The notes under the pieces are model-generated. The model was not told the DNA's origin. It searched no databases and saw nothing but the letters and a program-made list of their open reading frames with translations. From Achromobacter ruhlandii (lineage in GTDB: Bacteria > Pseudomonadota > Gammaproteobacteria > Burkholderiales > Burkholderiaceae_B), in contig NZ_CADIJL010000011.1 of assembly GCF_902859695.1 (NCBI RefSeq), positions 62,001-126,000 on the forward strand: a stretch of 64,000 nucleotides of DNA. The letters are read 5' to 3'. Below are positions 45,166 through 53,392 of this stretch, piece by piece. The position numbers were made by a program, and so were the translations under genes. Within the stretch, counting starts at the first letter, position 1. Every line of letters starts with the position of its first letter.

Positions 45166-46491
45166 TCAGCGCGTCACGATGGCGGTGCGCGGGCCTTCGA
45201 AAATGATGCGGGTGTTTTCCACGGCGACCAGGCGGTACTTGCGATAGACCCCGCCCACCAGCAGCTTACTGCCGTCTTCGAGCACCACAAAGGGCTGCGG
45301 GCCGCCGACGACGCTGCGGATCACGAAAGGCACGCTGTCGGCGGCGGGCGCGGCACTGGCGGCCGCCAATCTGGCCACGCCCAGGTGGCGTTTGTTGAAG
45401 TCGTCCAGCACGTCCGCCAGGCGCGCCTGCTGGTCGTCGTCCAGCGCGCCGGCGGCGATTTCGAGATGGTCGGGTTTCCAGGTCAGCGTGACGCCGGAGA
45501 GGCCGGCGTCCACCAGTTGGCTCGACAGCGTGTCGCTGAGCTGCTGGGTCAGCGCGATGTCGTTGCCCAGCACCGTCATGCCCGGCAGTTGTGCCCGCAG
45601 CGCGTCCAGCGCCGAGGCCCGTTCGCGCGCGCTGCTGGCGACGCCAGCCACCGCCAGCCGGCCGTCGCCTTCGTAGCGCGGTTCGTAGCGCACGTTGAAG
45701 GCGCGCAGCGCGCCACGGGCCGTGCGCACCACCTCGTCTTCGTTGCTGATGCGCATCGCCGGCATCGGCCAGATCTGCGATAGCGCCGCCGCCACCGCGT
45801 CCTGTTCGGCGGCATTGCGCACCCAGCCCGACACTGTGACCATGCCGTCGCGCGCCATGGAGACATGCAGCCGCGAGGTCAGGCCCATGCGTTCGAACAC
45901 GGCGGAGATCTGGCCCACCGACTGCTCGGCGGCGGCCAGGCGCGGGTCGATTCGCGGCGCGCGGCTGGCGGTCGAGGGCGGCATCAAGGCCAGGAAGATG
46001 GCGACGCAGATGGTCAGCACCACCGCGCCCAGGCCCAGCAGCACCGGCCAGGAGTCGCGTTTTCGGCGCCTGCCGGGCGCCGGTGGCAGGGGCAGCCGCC
46101 GTTCCAGCTGGCGTTCCTCGTCAGCGTTGTCGGCAGTGGCCGTTGGCGTGGGCGGCGCCGCGGGCTCGGGCGCGGGCGCCTCGGCATCGTTGGCGGCATC
46201 CGGCGCGTGGGTCCAGGGATCGCCGCGCCGCGCCACCGTGATCCAGACCGGGCCCAGCGGCACCGGGCGGTTGAACGGCGTGCCAGGCTGCCGGGCGGGC
46301 GTGGCATCGTCCAGCGTCAGGTCCCAGCCGGCTTCGCCGATGCGGATGCGCGCGGCGCGCGGGCCCATGCCATCGTCGGCCAGCACAATGTCGCAGGCCG
46401 GATCGGCGCCCAGCACCGAGCCGTCCGCGACCTGGCAGCGGGCGTCGCGGTGCAGCCCGGACAGCACGCGCAATTCCAGCGCTTCGCTCAT
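45166..46491 (-). CDS. sctD: T3SS inner-membrane ring protein SctD
   Basis: A 441-residue protein. It has an N-terminal FHA-like domain (1-90), a low-complexity Pro/Ala linker, a single transmembrane helix at about 147-170 (DSWPVLLGLGAVVLTICVA), and a periplasmic part with BON-like ring-building modules (MVTVSGWVRNAAEQDAVAAAL and later copies). SctD forms the inner-membrane ring with SctJ and connects to the secretin. It is transcribed after sctV with a 25-base gap. Equivalent to BscD. Confidence 0.9.
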   Translation of the reverse strand: MSEALELRVLSGLHRDARCQVADGSVLGADPACDIVLADDGMGPRAARIRIGEAGWDLTLDDATPARQPGTPFNRPVPLGPVWITVARRGDPWTHAPDAANDAEAPAPEPAAPPTPTATADNADEERQLERRLPLPPAPGRRRKRDSWPVLLGLGAVVLTICVAIFLALMPPSTASRAPRIDPRLAAAEQSVGQISAVFERMGLTSRLHVSMARDGMVTVSGWVRNAAEQDAVAAALSQIWPMPAMRISNEDEVVRTARGALRAFNVRYEPRYEGDGRLAVAGVASSARERASALDALRAQLPGMTVLGNDIALTQQLSDTLSSQLVDAGLSGVTLTWKPDHLEIAAGALDDDQQARLADVLDDFNKRHLGVARLAAASAAPAADSVPFVIRSVVGGPQPFVVLEDGSKLLVGGVYRKYRLVAVENTRIIFEGPRTAIVTR

Positions 46492-46516
46492 GAGGGGGCT
46501 CCGGTTGCGGGGGCGT

Positions 46517-48610
46517 TCACAGGTCCACCCTGGCCAGCGGCTGTACGTTGATCTCCTGCGTCAGCTCCTGGTAGGACAGCACCGGCAATTCGTACAGGTC
46601 CTGCTCGATCATCTTGCGCAGGTAGCGGCGGATATCCATCGAGGTAAGCAGCACGGGCTTTTGCGCGGCGGCGGCCAGGTCGCCGGTGGCGCGCTTGATG
46701 TTGTCCACCAGCTTGCGCGAGGCATTGGGATCGAGCGCCAGGTAGCTGCCGGCCGAGGTCTGGCGAATGGCGCCGCGCACGGTCTCTTCGACGTTGGGCG
46801 CCAGCAGATAGGCGGGCAGGATGTTCTGGCCGCTCGAATATTTGTAGCTGATATGGCGCTTGAGCGAGACGCGCACGTATTCGGTCAGCAGCACCGAGTC
46901 CTTCTCTTTCTGGCCCCATTCGATCAGCGCTTCCAGCACCGCGCGCAGGTTGCGCACCGAGATATCCTCGGACACCAGCCGCTGCAGGATCTCGGCGATT
47001 TTCTGCACCGGCATCACGCGCAGCGCTTCCTTGACCAGATCGGGGAAGCGGTCTTCCATCGCCGTCAGCAGGAAGCGCGTCTCCTGGATGCCGATGAAGT
47101 CCGACGAGTATTTCTTCAGCACGAAGGCCAGATGCCAGGTCAAGACCTGGTGCGGGTCCAGGAACGGAATGCCGGCGGCCGACAGCGTCGGCGCCAGGCC
47201 GGCGTCGACCCACAGCGTGGGGATGTTGGGCAGGAAGCGCTTGTCGGTTTCGTAGGGCACCTGCAGCGCCTGCAGGTTCTGTTCCGTGTCGCGCACCAGC
47301 ACCGCGCCCGGCCGCAGCTTGCCTTGCGATACCGGCACTTCGGACAGCAGGATGTTGTAGGTGTCGGCGGGCAGCGCATCGTTGAAGCGCAGCTGGATGC
47401 CGGGGAATGGCACGCCCAGGTCGAAGTAGAGCGCGCGGCGGATCTTCAGCAGTTCCTCGTTCAGTTCATCGGCGTCGAAGCTGCGCTGCAGCGCGGCGGC
47501 CACGTCGATCATCAGCGGCAGCGTGGGCGCGAATTCGGCGCTGCCGTCGGCGCGCGGCTTGGCCTGCGGCTTCTGGCCGTCGGCCGCCAGCGCCGGGATC
47601 TCGGTGATTTCGCCGGTCTTTTCGTCCACCACCTTGCGCGTGCCGCGCAGCAGCACGAAGCCGATGGTGCCGACCACCGCGGCGAGCGCCAGGAAGGTCA
47701 GGGTGGGCATGCCGGGGATCAGGCCCATGCCGACGGCGATGGCGGCGGCAATCAACAGCGCGCGCGGTTGCGCCAGCACCTGGGCGCCGATGTCCTTGCC
47801 GACGTTGGAAGGGCCGTCGCCGGTCTGCACCCGGGTCACGATGATGCCGGCGCAGATGGCAATGAAGAGCGCGGGGATCTGCGCGATCAGGCCGTCGCCG
47901 ATGGTCAGGATGGAATACACCTGCACCGCTTCGCCGGCGGACAGGCCGCGCTGCATGGTGCCGATGAGAATGCCGCCGAGCAGGTTGACCGCGACGATGA
48001 TGAGGCCGGCGATGGCGTCGCCCTTGACGAACTTCATGGCGCCGTCCATGGCGCCGTACAGCTGGCTTTCCTTTTCCACCACTGAGCGGCGCTTGCGCGC
48101 CTCGTCCATGTCGATGGTGCCGGCGCGCAGGTCGGCGTCGATCGACATCTGCTTGCCGGGCATGGCGTCCAGCGAGAAGCGCGCCGCCACTTCGGCCACC
48201 CGCTCGGCGCCCTTGGTGATCACGACGAACTGCACGATGGTGAGGATCAGGAACACCACCAGGCCGACGATCAGGTTGCCGCCGACCACGAAGTTGCCGA
48301 AGGTCTCGATGATGTGGCCGGCGTCGCCCTGCAGCAGGATCAGGCGGGTGGTGGCGATCGAGATGCCCAGGCGGAACAGCGTGGTGACCAGCAGCACCGA
48401 CGGGAATGACGAGAACGCCAGCGGCGACGGCAGGTACATGGCCACCATCAGCAGGATGGCCGATAGCGTCATGTTGGCGCCGATCAGCACGTCGACCAGC
48501 GTCGTCGGCAGCGGCAGGATCATCATGAAGATGATCGAGACGATCAGGACCGCCAGGACGATATCGTTGCGGCTGGTGGCGGCGGCGACGACGCGGTTCA
48601 GGGCTTGCAT
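46517..48610 (-). CDS. sctV: T3SS export gate protein SctV
   Basis: A 697-residue member of the FHIPEP/LcrD family. ATG at 48610 gives the standard length and starts MQALNRVVAAATSRND. The N-terminus carries about eight membrane helices with the signature FSSFPSVLLVTTLFRLGIS and ATTRLIL. A large cytoplasmic domain then forms the nonameric ring that receives substrates. Equivalent to BcrD. It is preceded by sctY. Confidence 0.96.
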   Translation of the reverse strand: MQALNRVVAAATSRNDIVLAVLIVSIIFMMILPLPTTLVDVLIGANMTLSAILLMVAMYLPSPLAFSSFPSVLLVTTLFRLGISIATTRLILLQGDAGHIIETFGNFVVGGNLIVGLVVFLILTIVQFVVITKGAERVAEVAARFSLDAMPGKQMSIDADLRAGTIDMDEARKRRSVVEKESQLYGAMDGAMKFVKGDAIAGLIIVAVNLLGGILIGTMQRGLSAGEAVQVYSILTIGDGLIAQIPALFIAICAGIIVTRVQTGDGPSNVGKDIGAQVLAQPRALLIAAAIAVGMGLIPGMPTLTFLALAAVVGTIGFVLLRGTRKVVDEKTGEITEIPALAADGQKPQAKPRADGSAEFAPTLPLMIDVAAALQRSFDADELNEELLKIRRALYFDLGVPFPGIQLRFNDALPADTYNILLSEVPVSQGKLRPGAVLVRDTEQNLQALQVPYETDKRFLPNIPTLWVDAGLAPTLSAAGIPFLDPHQVLTWHLAFVLKKYSSDFIGIQETRFLLTAMEDRFPDLVKEALRVMPVQKIAEILQRLVSEDISVRNLRAVLEALIEWGQKEKDSVLLTEYVRVSLKRHISYKYSSGQNILPAYLLAPNVEETVRGAIRQTSAGSYLALDPNASRKLVDNIKRATGDLAAAAQKPVLLTSMDIRRYLRKMIEQDLYELPVLSYQELTQEINVQPLARVDL

Positions 48611-48618
48611 GGGGCGGC

Positions 48619-48990
48619 TCACGTCGTTTCCGCTTCGGTGGGCGCGGCCGCGGGGGCGGGGCGCAGGGCAACGTAGGCGCGCATGGCCGCGGCGGCCTCG
48701 TCGCGCCGCTCCAGGGCCAGCAGGGCCTGCGAGCGGATCAGGTGGAAGGGCGCGTCGACGCCGCCCTGCATGGCCAGCTGGTCCAGGGTCGACAGGGCGG
48801 CGTCGGGCTTGCCGGCGCGCAATTGCGCCAGCGCCAGCGTGGCGAGCTGGCGGGGGTCCGCCAGCCCCAGCGTGCGCAGCGCGTTCAGCACCACGGCGGT
48901 CTTTTCGGGCCGGTTGTTTTCCAGGTAGACATAGGCCAGCAGGCTGAGCAGCTCGCGGGCGTCGGGCGTCAAGGGCATGGCGGCGGTCAT
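48619..48990 (-). CDS. sctY: T3SS chaperone SctY (YscY-like)
   Basis: A 123-residue TPR-type protein (LLSLLAYVYLENNRPEKTAVVL, LALAQLRAGKPDAALSTLDQL). ATG at 48990 overlaps the stop of the YscX-like gene. In the Ysc family YscY binds YscX and the export gate SctV. Its position between the YscX-like gene and sctV matches the order in Yersinia and Bordetella. Confidence 0.85.
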   Translation of the reverse strand: MTAAMPLTPDARELLSLLAYVYLENNRPEKTAVVLNALRTLGLADPRQLATLALAQLRAGKPDAALSTLDQLAMQGGVDAPFHLIRSQALLALERRDEAAAAMRAYVALRPAPAAAPTEAETT

Positions 48991-49394
48991 CCCTGGTACA
49001 GCGCGCTGCGGTACATGGCGACCAGGTCGCGCAGGCCGGCCTCGTCCTTGAGCAGCCGCACGGCGCGGTTGAGCGCGCGGGCGTCCTCGGGGTTGCGGTC
49101 CTGGCTCTGCTCGGCCGCGGCGGACAGGCCATCCAGCGTCGCCTGCAGGGCCTGGGCGAACTTGCCGGGCAGCAGCAGGTCGCGGTTGGCCAGCGTGGGA
49201 CGCAACTGGTTGTCCAGGTAGCGGTCGGTGTTGGGCGTGTCCAGCAATTGGGCCAGTTGCGCCTTGACCCCGTCGGCGGGCGGGGTCAGTTCCTGGCGCT
49301 CCGGCAAATGCTGGCCCGCCGCTTCGCGGCCGGCATAGGAAATGCCGTCCAGGCCGCGGTCGAAGGCGAAACCGCTGATGCGCATATCGGACAT
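48987..49394 (-). CDS. sctX: T3SS protein SctX (YscX-like)
   Basis: A 135-residue protein starting MSDMRISGFAFDRGLDGISY and ending in a helical MYRSALYQG. YscX is an exported early substrate essential for secretion and is chaperoned by YscY. The two genes overlap by 4 bases. The C-terminal helical half, LLKDEAGLRDLVAMYRSAL, resembles the YscY-binding region. Confidence 0.85.
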   Translation of the reverse strand: MSDMRISGFAFDRGLDGISYAGREAAGQHLPERQELTPPADGVKAQLAQLLDTPNTDRYLDNQLRPTLANRDLLLPGKFAQALQATLDGLSAAAEQSQDRNPEDARALNRAVRLLKDEAGLRDLVAMYRSALYQG

Positions 49395-49418
49395 GGTGTG
49401 AGGGTCTCCGTCGCGGGG

Positions 49419-49799
49419 TCAATCGGCGCGGGTGTCGTCGAGCCAGCGCGCCAGCCGCTCCACCGCCTGGCGCAAGGCGGGGGCGTCGCTGTGGGCGGCC
49501 GGCAGCCGCGTCAGCGCCAGCAGGCGCGGGATGCCGTCCTGTTCGCGCAGGGCGGCCTGCACCGGCGAGCCGTCCAGGTGGGCATGGTGGGCCCGCCGCC
49601 AGGCCCGCAGCAGGCGCTGCGCGGCGTCGTAGGGCACCGGCTCGGACACGTAGACCAGCACCTCGTCGCCGGCCGCCTCGATGGCAACCCGGCGGCCCGA
49701 GTCCAGTTGCAGCGCCACATTGCCGCGCGGGCCTAGGGCCAGCCGCTCCAGGCCGATGGTTTCGCCGAAGGCGCCCAGGGCGCGATCCAGGCCGTTCAT
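49419..49799 (-). CDS. SycN-like T3SS chaperone
   Basis: A 126-residue protein with the class I chaperone pattern: LDRALGAFGETIGLERLALGPRG, VALQLDSGRRVAIEAAGDEVLVYVS, then helices. It starts within the stop of sctW (ATG 49799) and sits in the SycN position of the yopN-tyeA-sycN-yscX-yscY order. It probably binds SctW, the gatekeeper, possibly with another chaperone subunit. Confidence 0.8.
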   Translation of the reverse strand: MNGLDRALGAFGETIGLERLALGPRGNVALQLDSGRRVAIEAAGDEVLVYVSEPVPYDAAQRLLRAWRRAHHAHLDGSPVQAALREQDGIPRLLALTRLPAAHSDAPALRQAVERLARWLDDTRAD

Positions 49800-50896
49800 T
49801 CGTATTCCTCGTCGATGGCCGCGTCCAGGGCCAGTTGCGCCGCGCTCAGGGCCGACTGGCGCGCGTCCACGTCGGGAAACATTGGCAGCGGCAGGTCCTT
49901 GAGCACCGCCCGTACGCCGCCCAGGAATGTGATGCGCGCCGCCACCGAGTCCGCGCCATGCGAGGCCGCGAGCGCGGCGAAGCGCGATTCCGACAGCCAT
50001 TTCTCGTTGCTGATGTTGACCAGGTCCTGCATCAGCCGGTCGGCCGCCAGCGGCTTGCCGTGGTCACGGGCCATCTTTTCGCCGAGTTCACCGCAGCCGT
50101 CGAGCACCGTGACCGCCACGCCCAGCTGATACAGATCCTGCATCAGCGCCTGCAGCCGGTCCGGGCTGGTGGACGGGCGCGCCGCCGCCAGGTCCTGGCC
50201 GAGCGCCTGGATCAGCTGCTGCAGGCCGCGGCCGACGTCCTTGCCGCCGAAGCGCTCCAGCGCCAGCGCCAGGGTCTTGGCCAGCGACGCTTCGCCCAGC
50301 ACCACGTCCTGATAGGTGCGCTGGAAGTCGGCCACGCCGCGCGCGTCGCCGGCATAGCCGGCGGCCGCGCCGATGGTGTTCAGGCTGGCGCGGATCTGCG
50401 GGCCGCTCTCCAGTTCCAGGTCGGCCAGCGCCTCGCGCAGGCCGTCGAGCACGTCCTCGGGGGCGCCGTCGCGTTCGCCCTGGCGCAGCGCGTATTGCAG
50501 CCCAAGGTACTGGCGGGCGGCATCGCCGAAGGCCCGGGCGGCGGCCTGGCGCGGGTCGGCGCCGCCGGCCAGCAGGTGGCGCGCCAGTTCGATCAGTTTT
50601 TCCTGGGCGTCGGCATCGTGCGACTCGGCCAGGTAGGCCACGATGGCCTCGGCGCTGAGCAGCTGCAGCGGGGCGTCGCGGCCGATCTTGCGTTCGGCGT
50701 GGTGCTTGTCCTCGGTCTTCTCGGCCATGTGCAGGCTGAGTTCCTCGGCGGAATCGGCCAGCGAGACCTCGCCGTCGACCGCCACGGCGGCCTGGCCCAG
50801 CATCGTGCCAACCTGCTGCTGGCCGTGCTGGATGTCGGCGTGCGAGGTCGTGGACGAGAAAGCGGAAGGAGGCAGGCCGGCGTCGATACGGTTCAT
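49796..50896 (-). CDS. sctW: T3SS gatekeeper SctW (BopN-like, TyeA domain fused)
   Basis: A 366-residue protein. The N-terminal 60 residues are polar as for a secretion signal. The central part has the YopN/HrpJ repeats (AARAFGDAARQYLGLQYALRQG). The last 90 residues match TyeA (NEKWLSESRFAALAASHGADSVAARITFLGG). In Yersinia these are two proteins, YopN and TyeA; in Bordetella, BopN is fused as here. SctW blocks effector release until host contact. It is the first gene of the leftward operon behind a T3SS-type promoter motif. Confidence 0.9.
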   Translation of the reverse strand: MNRIDAGLPPSAFSSTTSHADIQHGQQQVGTMLGQAAVAVDGEVSLADSAEELSLHMAEKTEDKHHAERKIGRDAPLQLLSAEAIVAYLAESHDADAQEKLIELARHLLAGGADPRQAAARAFGDAARQYLGLQYALRQGERDGAPEDVLDGLREALADLELESGPQIRASLNTIGAAAGYAGDARGVADFQRTYQDVVLGEASLAKTLALALERFGGKDVGRGLQQLIQALGQDLAAARPSTSPDRLQALMQDLYQLGVAVTVLDGCGELGEKMARDHGKPLAADRLMQDLVNISNEKWLSESRFAALAASHGADSVAARITFLGGVRAVLKDLPLPMFPDVDARQSALSAAQLALDAAIDEEYE

Positions 50897-50942
50897 GAAG
50901 GCGCGAGGAACGGCGGACGAATGCCGCGCACAGTCAGGGGTA

Positions 50943-50967
50943 GTAACGGATGGGCGGGGAAAGTTCC
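50943..50967 (-). promoter_or_regulatory. T3SS-type promoter motif of the sctW operon
   Basis: On the minus strand, GGAAC-N15-GTTAC (followed by TA) lies 47 bases upstream of the sctW ATG. Confidence 0.65.
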
Positions 50968-50980
50968 ATCTGCTTTGCAT

Positions 50981-51005
50981 GGAACCCTGGCACGGCGGCG
51001 GTTAC
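50981..51005 (+). promoter_or_regulatory. T3SS-type promoter motif of the tip-gene operon
   Basis: GGAAC (50981-50985), 15 bases, GTTAC (51001-51005, followed by GTA). It is divergent from the sctW motif just 13 bases to the left, forming a compact bidirectional control region. Confidence 0.65.
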
Positions 51006-51122
51006 GTACACGGGCAGGCCGCGGATTCCACGGAGTTCGGACAGGCTGCAAGGCGTTTCAGGGTTAACCCGTGCCGTCCGGCTGTCGTGTGTCGACGAGG
51101 ACGGTCGATCAAGGAGAAAGGA

Positions 51123-51848
51123 ATGGCTACGGTTTCCGGAGTGGGAGTGGGGGGCGTTGCGGGCATGGACCTGTCCAGCATGGATCTGGAGACCGCATTG
51201 ATGGCGGTGCAGACCCAGCGCTCGCAGATGCTGGAGGACGCCTTGCGCCAACAGCTGGATTCGGTCAATGGCCGCAATGCGCAGATGGCCGGCCTGAACG
51301 AGGCCATGAACGCCAAGAACGCCGATAGCCTGAAGCTGGAGTCGTCCAACGTGGCGCTGCAGGGGCAGATTGACCAGCTCAAGGACCTGCAGGGCCGCCT
51401 GTCGGCGAGCAAGTGTCCCAACCCCGAGGGCTGGTACGGGCTGTCCTGGGGGCAAGGCGATGATAAGGCGCTTTCGCACGCCACGCTGGACCAGATCAAG
51501 GCGGCCGGGCTGACGATTCCCAGCGGCGACGATGCGCCCCGCGACGTCGATCGCAACGGCACCATGGATGCTAAGGGGCGCGTGGTGCAGGGGTTCGTCG
51601 ACCAGCTCGGCGCCAAGATCTCGGCGCTCGAGGCCCAGGTGGCCAGCAACGGCAAGGCCATCGATGCCAACAAGCAGGCGGTCAACGAGATCAAGAGCTC
51701 GCTCGATAACCTGAGCAATACCCAGCAGATGGAAATGCTGCGGCTGCAAGGGCTGACGGGCAAGCGCAATGAGGCCTTCGATGTCATGACCAACTTCATC
51801 AAGAAGATGCAGGAGAGCCGTTCTTCGATTCTCGGCAACATGCGGTGA
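51123..51848 (+). CDS. T3SS needle-tip/filament paralogue 1 (Bsp22-like)
   Basis: A 241-residue protein. ATG at 51123 has AAGGAG upstream. The N-terminal MDLSSMDLETALMAVQTQRSQ and C-terminal MLRLQGLTGKRNEAFDVMTN and FIKKMQESRSSILGNMR blocks are shared with the two following paralogues; the middle part differs. Bsp22 is the Bordetella needle-tip complex filament protein (about 205 residues). This copy has an extra central domain (CPNPEGWYGLSWGQGDD). It starts the rightward T3SS operon behind a promoter motif. Confidence 0.8.
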   Translation: MATVSGVGVGGVAGMDLSSMDLETALMAVQTQRSQMLEDALRQQLDSVNGRNAQMAGLNEAMNAKNADSLKLESSNVALQGQIDQLKDLQGRLSASKCPNPEGWYGLSWGQGDDKALSHATLDQIKAAGLTIPSGDDAPRDVDRNGTMDAKGRVVQGFVDQLGAKISALEAQVASNGKAIDANKQAVNEIKSSLDNLSNTQQMEMLRLQGLTGKRNEAFDVMTNFIKKMQESRSSILGNMR

Positions 51849-51870
51849 TGAAATAAAAGGGGGGCGGATT

Positions 51871-52674
51871 ATGGTCGGAGCAGCCAATGCCAGTCAGCCG
51901 AGCCTGGGAGGCGTAGGCCTGGAGAGTTCCAGCGGCGTGCGCGGCGCTGACCTGGTGGGCGCCGACCAGGAGACCGCGATGCTCAGCGTGCAGGGCGAGC
52001 GCGCCCGTCTGCTGGACAAGCAGGTCGAGACGCAGATCCAGGAATTACGCGCGCTGAACCGGCGCCTGGAGTTGCTCAACATCGTGCAGGCCGGCCTGAA
52101 AGCGGTGCAGGCGCAGTTCAATGCGGGCGCCAAGTACGACAAGGAATGGGATGACGCCAGCGGCGGCTGGAGCTATCGCCAGGCCGACCTCATCAACCGG
52201 GCGGCGGCGGAGGCCGGCATCAACCTGGGATTCGCCTCCGACAGCAATACCTGGCGCCTGTTCGGCCACATGGGCGACATGAAAGACTTTGCCCGCGCCT
52301 ATTTGCCTTCGGAGCAGGCCCACCTGCTGGAGCAATGGCGCGACAAGGCAGACCTGCGCGGCCACTTGCTGGCCGCGCAACTGGTCGACCGGATGGCGGG
52401 CCACGACGGTTTCATGACGCCCGACTACCCCGGGCAAACCCTTAATCGTTGCCCGGGCGGCATCCGCTACGACTCGGAATATGGCGAATTGCGCAAAGCG
52501 GTGACCCGGGTCCAGGGCGCCATCGACGAGGCTTCGAATCTGCAACAGGACCAGCTGCTGCGGCTGCAGGCGCTGATGAACCGCCGCAATGAGTCCGCCG
52601 ACATGCTGACCAACTACATCAGGAAGATGCAGGACAGCCGGATGGCGATTTCCGAAAAGATTCGTGGAACCTGA
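51871..52674 (+). CDS. T3SS needle-tip/filament paralogue 2
   Basis: A 267-residue protein. The ends again match the tip family (ADQETAMLSVQGERARLL; LLRLQALMNRRNESADMLTNY and RKMQDSRMAISEKIR), but it is the most divergent of the three. It carries a long central insert (WDDASGGWSYRQADLIN, DYPGQTLNRCPGGIRY). It follows paralogue 1 after 22 bases without a promoter motif, so the two are co-transcribed. It may form a specialised tip cap or subunit. Confidence 0.75.
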   Translation: MVGAANASQPSLGGVGLESSSGVRGADLVGADQETAMLSVQGERARLLDKQVETQIQELRALNRRLELLNIVQAGLKAVQAQFNAGAKYDKEWDDASGGWSYRQADLINRAAAEAGINLGFASDSNTWRLFGHMGDMKDFARAYLPSEQAHLLEQWRDKADLRGHLLAAQLVDRMAGHDGFMTPDYPGQTLNRCPGGIRYDSEYGELRKAVTRVQGAIDEASNLQQDQLLRLQALMNRRNESADMLTNYIRKMQDSRMAISEKIRGT

Positions 52675-52690
52675 CGCCCGGTTCCGTTAC
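52666..52690 (+). promoter_or_regulatory. T3SS-type promoter motif overlapping the stop of tip paralogue 2
   Basis: GGAAC (52666-52670), 15 bases, GTTAC (52686-52690, followed by TTA). The motif begins before the TGA stop at 52672-52674. It lies 68 bases before tip paralogue 3 and could drive it and the downstream translocator and apparatus genes separately. Confidence 0.65.
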
Positions 52691-52758
52691 TTACGCTGCA
52701 TAGTCGGCCAACCGCAACATCGAAACCAGGCGATTCGCCCGGACCAGGAGCCTCTCCC

Positions 52759-53355
52759 ATGAGCGTGAACATGAACCCCGCCGGCGTCGGCGCCATCAAC
52801 ATGACCGATATCTCCGGCATGGATATCGAGACCGCCCTGATGATGGTGCAGACCGAGCGTACCAAGCTGCTGGACAGTCAGCTCAAGAGCCAGATCGAGG
52901 AAGTGCAGAAGCGCAACGAGCTTACCGGCGCGCTGAACGATATGCAGGCCAAGCTGAACGGCATGAAGGGCACGCTGGACTCCAAGGACGCCAAGCCGGG
53001 CGACAAGGTCAGCGAAGGCGCGGGCACGCCCACCAACAAGACGCTGGCCACCGAATATGCCACCCAGGCGTTCAAGCTGGGCATGGACCCGGCGCCGGTG
53101 ACGGCCACGCCGATCAAGGACGCCGCCGGCAATGTCGTCGGCGCGAACGTGACCGGCATGCCGACCCGCGAAGGCCTGGAGAAGGCGATCCCGGACCTCA
53201 AGAGCAAGCTCGACTCGGCCAGCAACAGCCAGCAGATGGACATGCTGCGCCTGCAGAGCCTGTCGAACAAGCGCAATGAAGCCTTCGACACCATGACCAA
53301 CTTCATCAAGAAGATGCAGGACAGCCGTTCGTCGATCATCGGCAATATGCGCTGA
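52759..53355 (+). CDS. sctA: T3SS needle-tip/filament protein (closest Bsp22-like copy)
   Basis: A 198-residue protein, nearest in length to Bordetella Bsp22. It shares MDIETALMMVQTERTKLLDSQ and the C-terminal MLRLQSLSNKRNEAFDTMTN and FIKKMQDSRSSIIGNMR with paralogue 1. Several identical runs of bases in the last 50 bp of the two genes suggest recent duplication or gene conversion. It has its own promoter motif and an AGGAG ribosome site, and is the best candidate for the main tip protein SctA. Confidence 0.82.
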   Translation: MSVNMNPAGVGAINMTDISGMDIETALMMVQTERTKLLDSQLKSQIEEVQKRNELTGALNDMQAKLNGMKGTLDSKDAKPGDKVSEGAGTPTNKTLATEYATQAFKLGMDPAPVTATPIKDAAGNVVGANVTGMPTREGLEKAIPDLKSKLDSASNSQQMDMLRLQSLSNKRNEAFDTMTNFIKKMQDSRSSIIGNMR

Positions 53356-53392
53356 CTCTCCTTTCCACCCGCTCGCAATCCGGAGAACGGCA

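Noticed and set aside
45695..48085. 796-codon rightward frame opposite sctD and sctV
   Set aside because: Antisense shadow of two strongly conserved genes.
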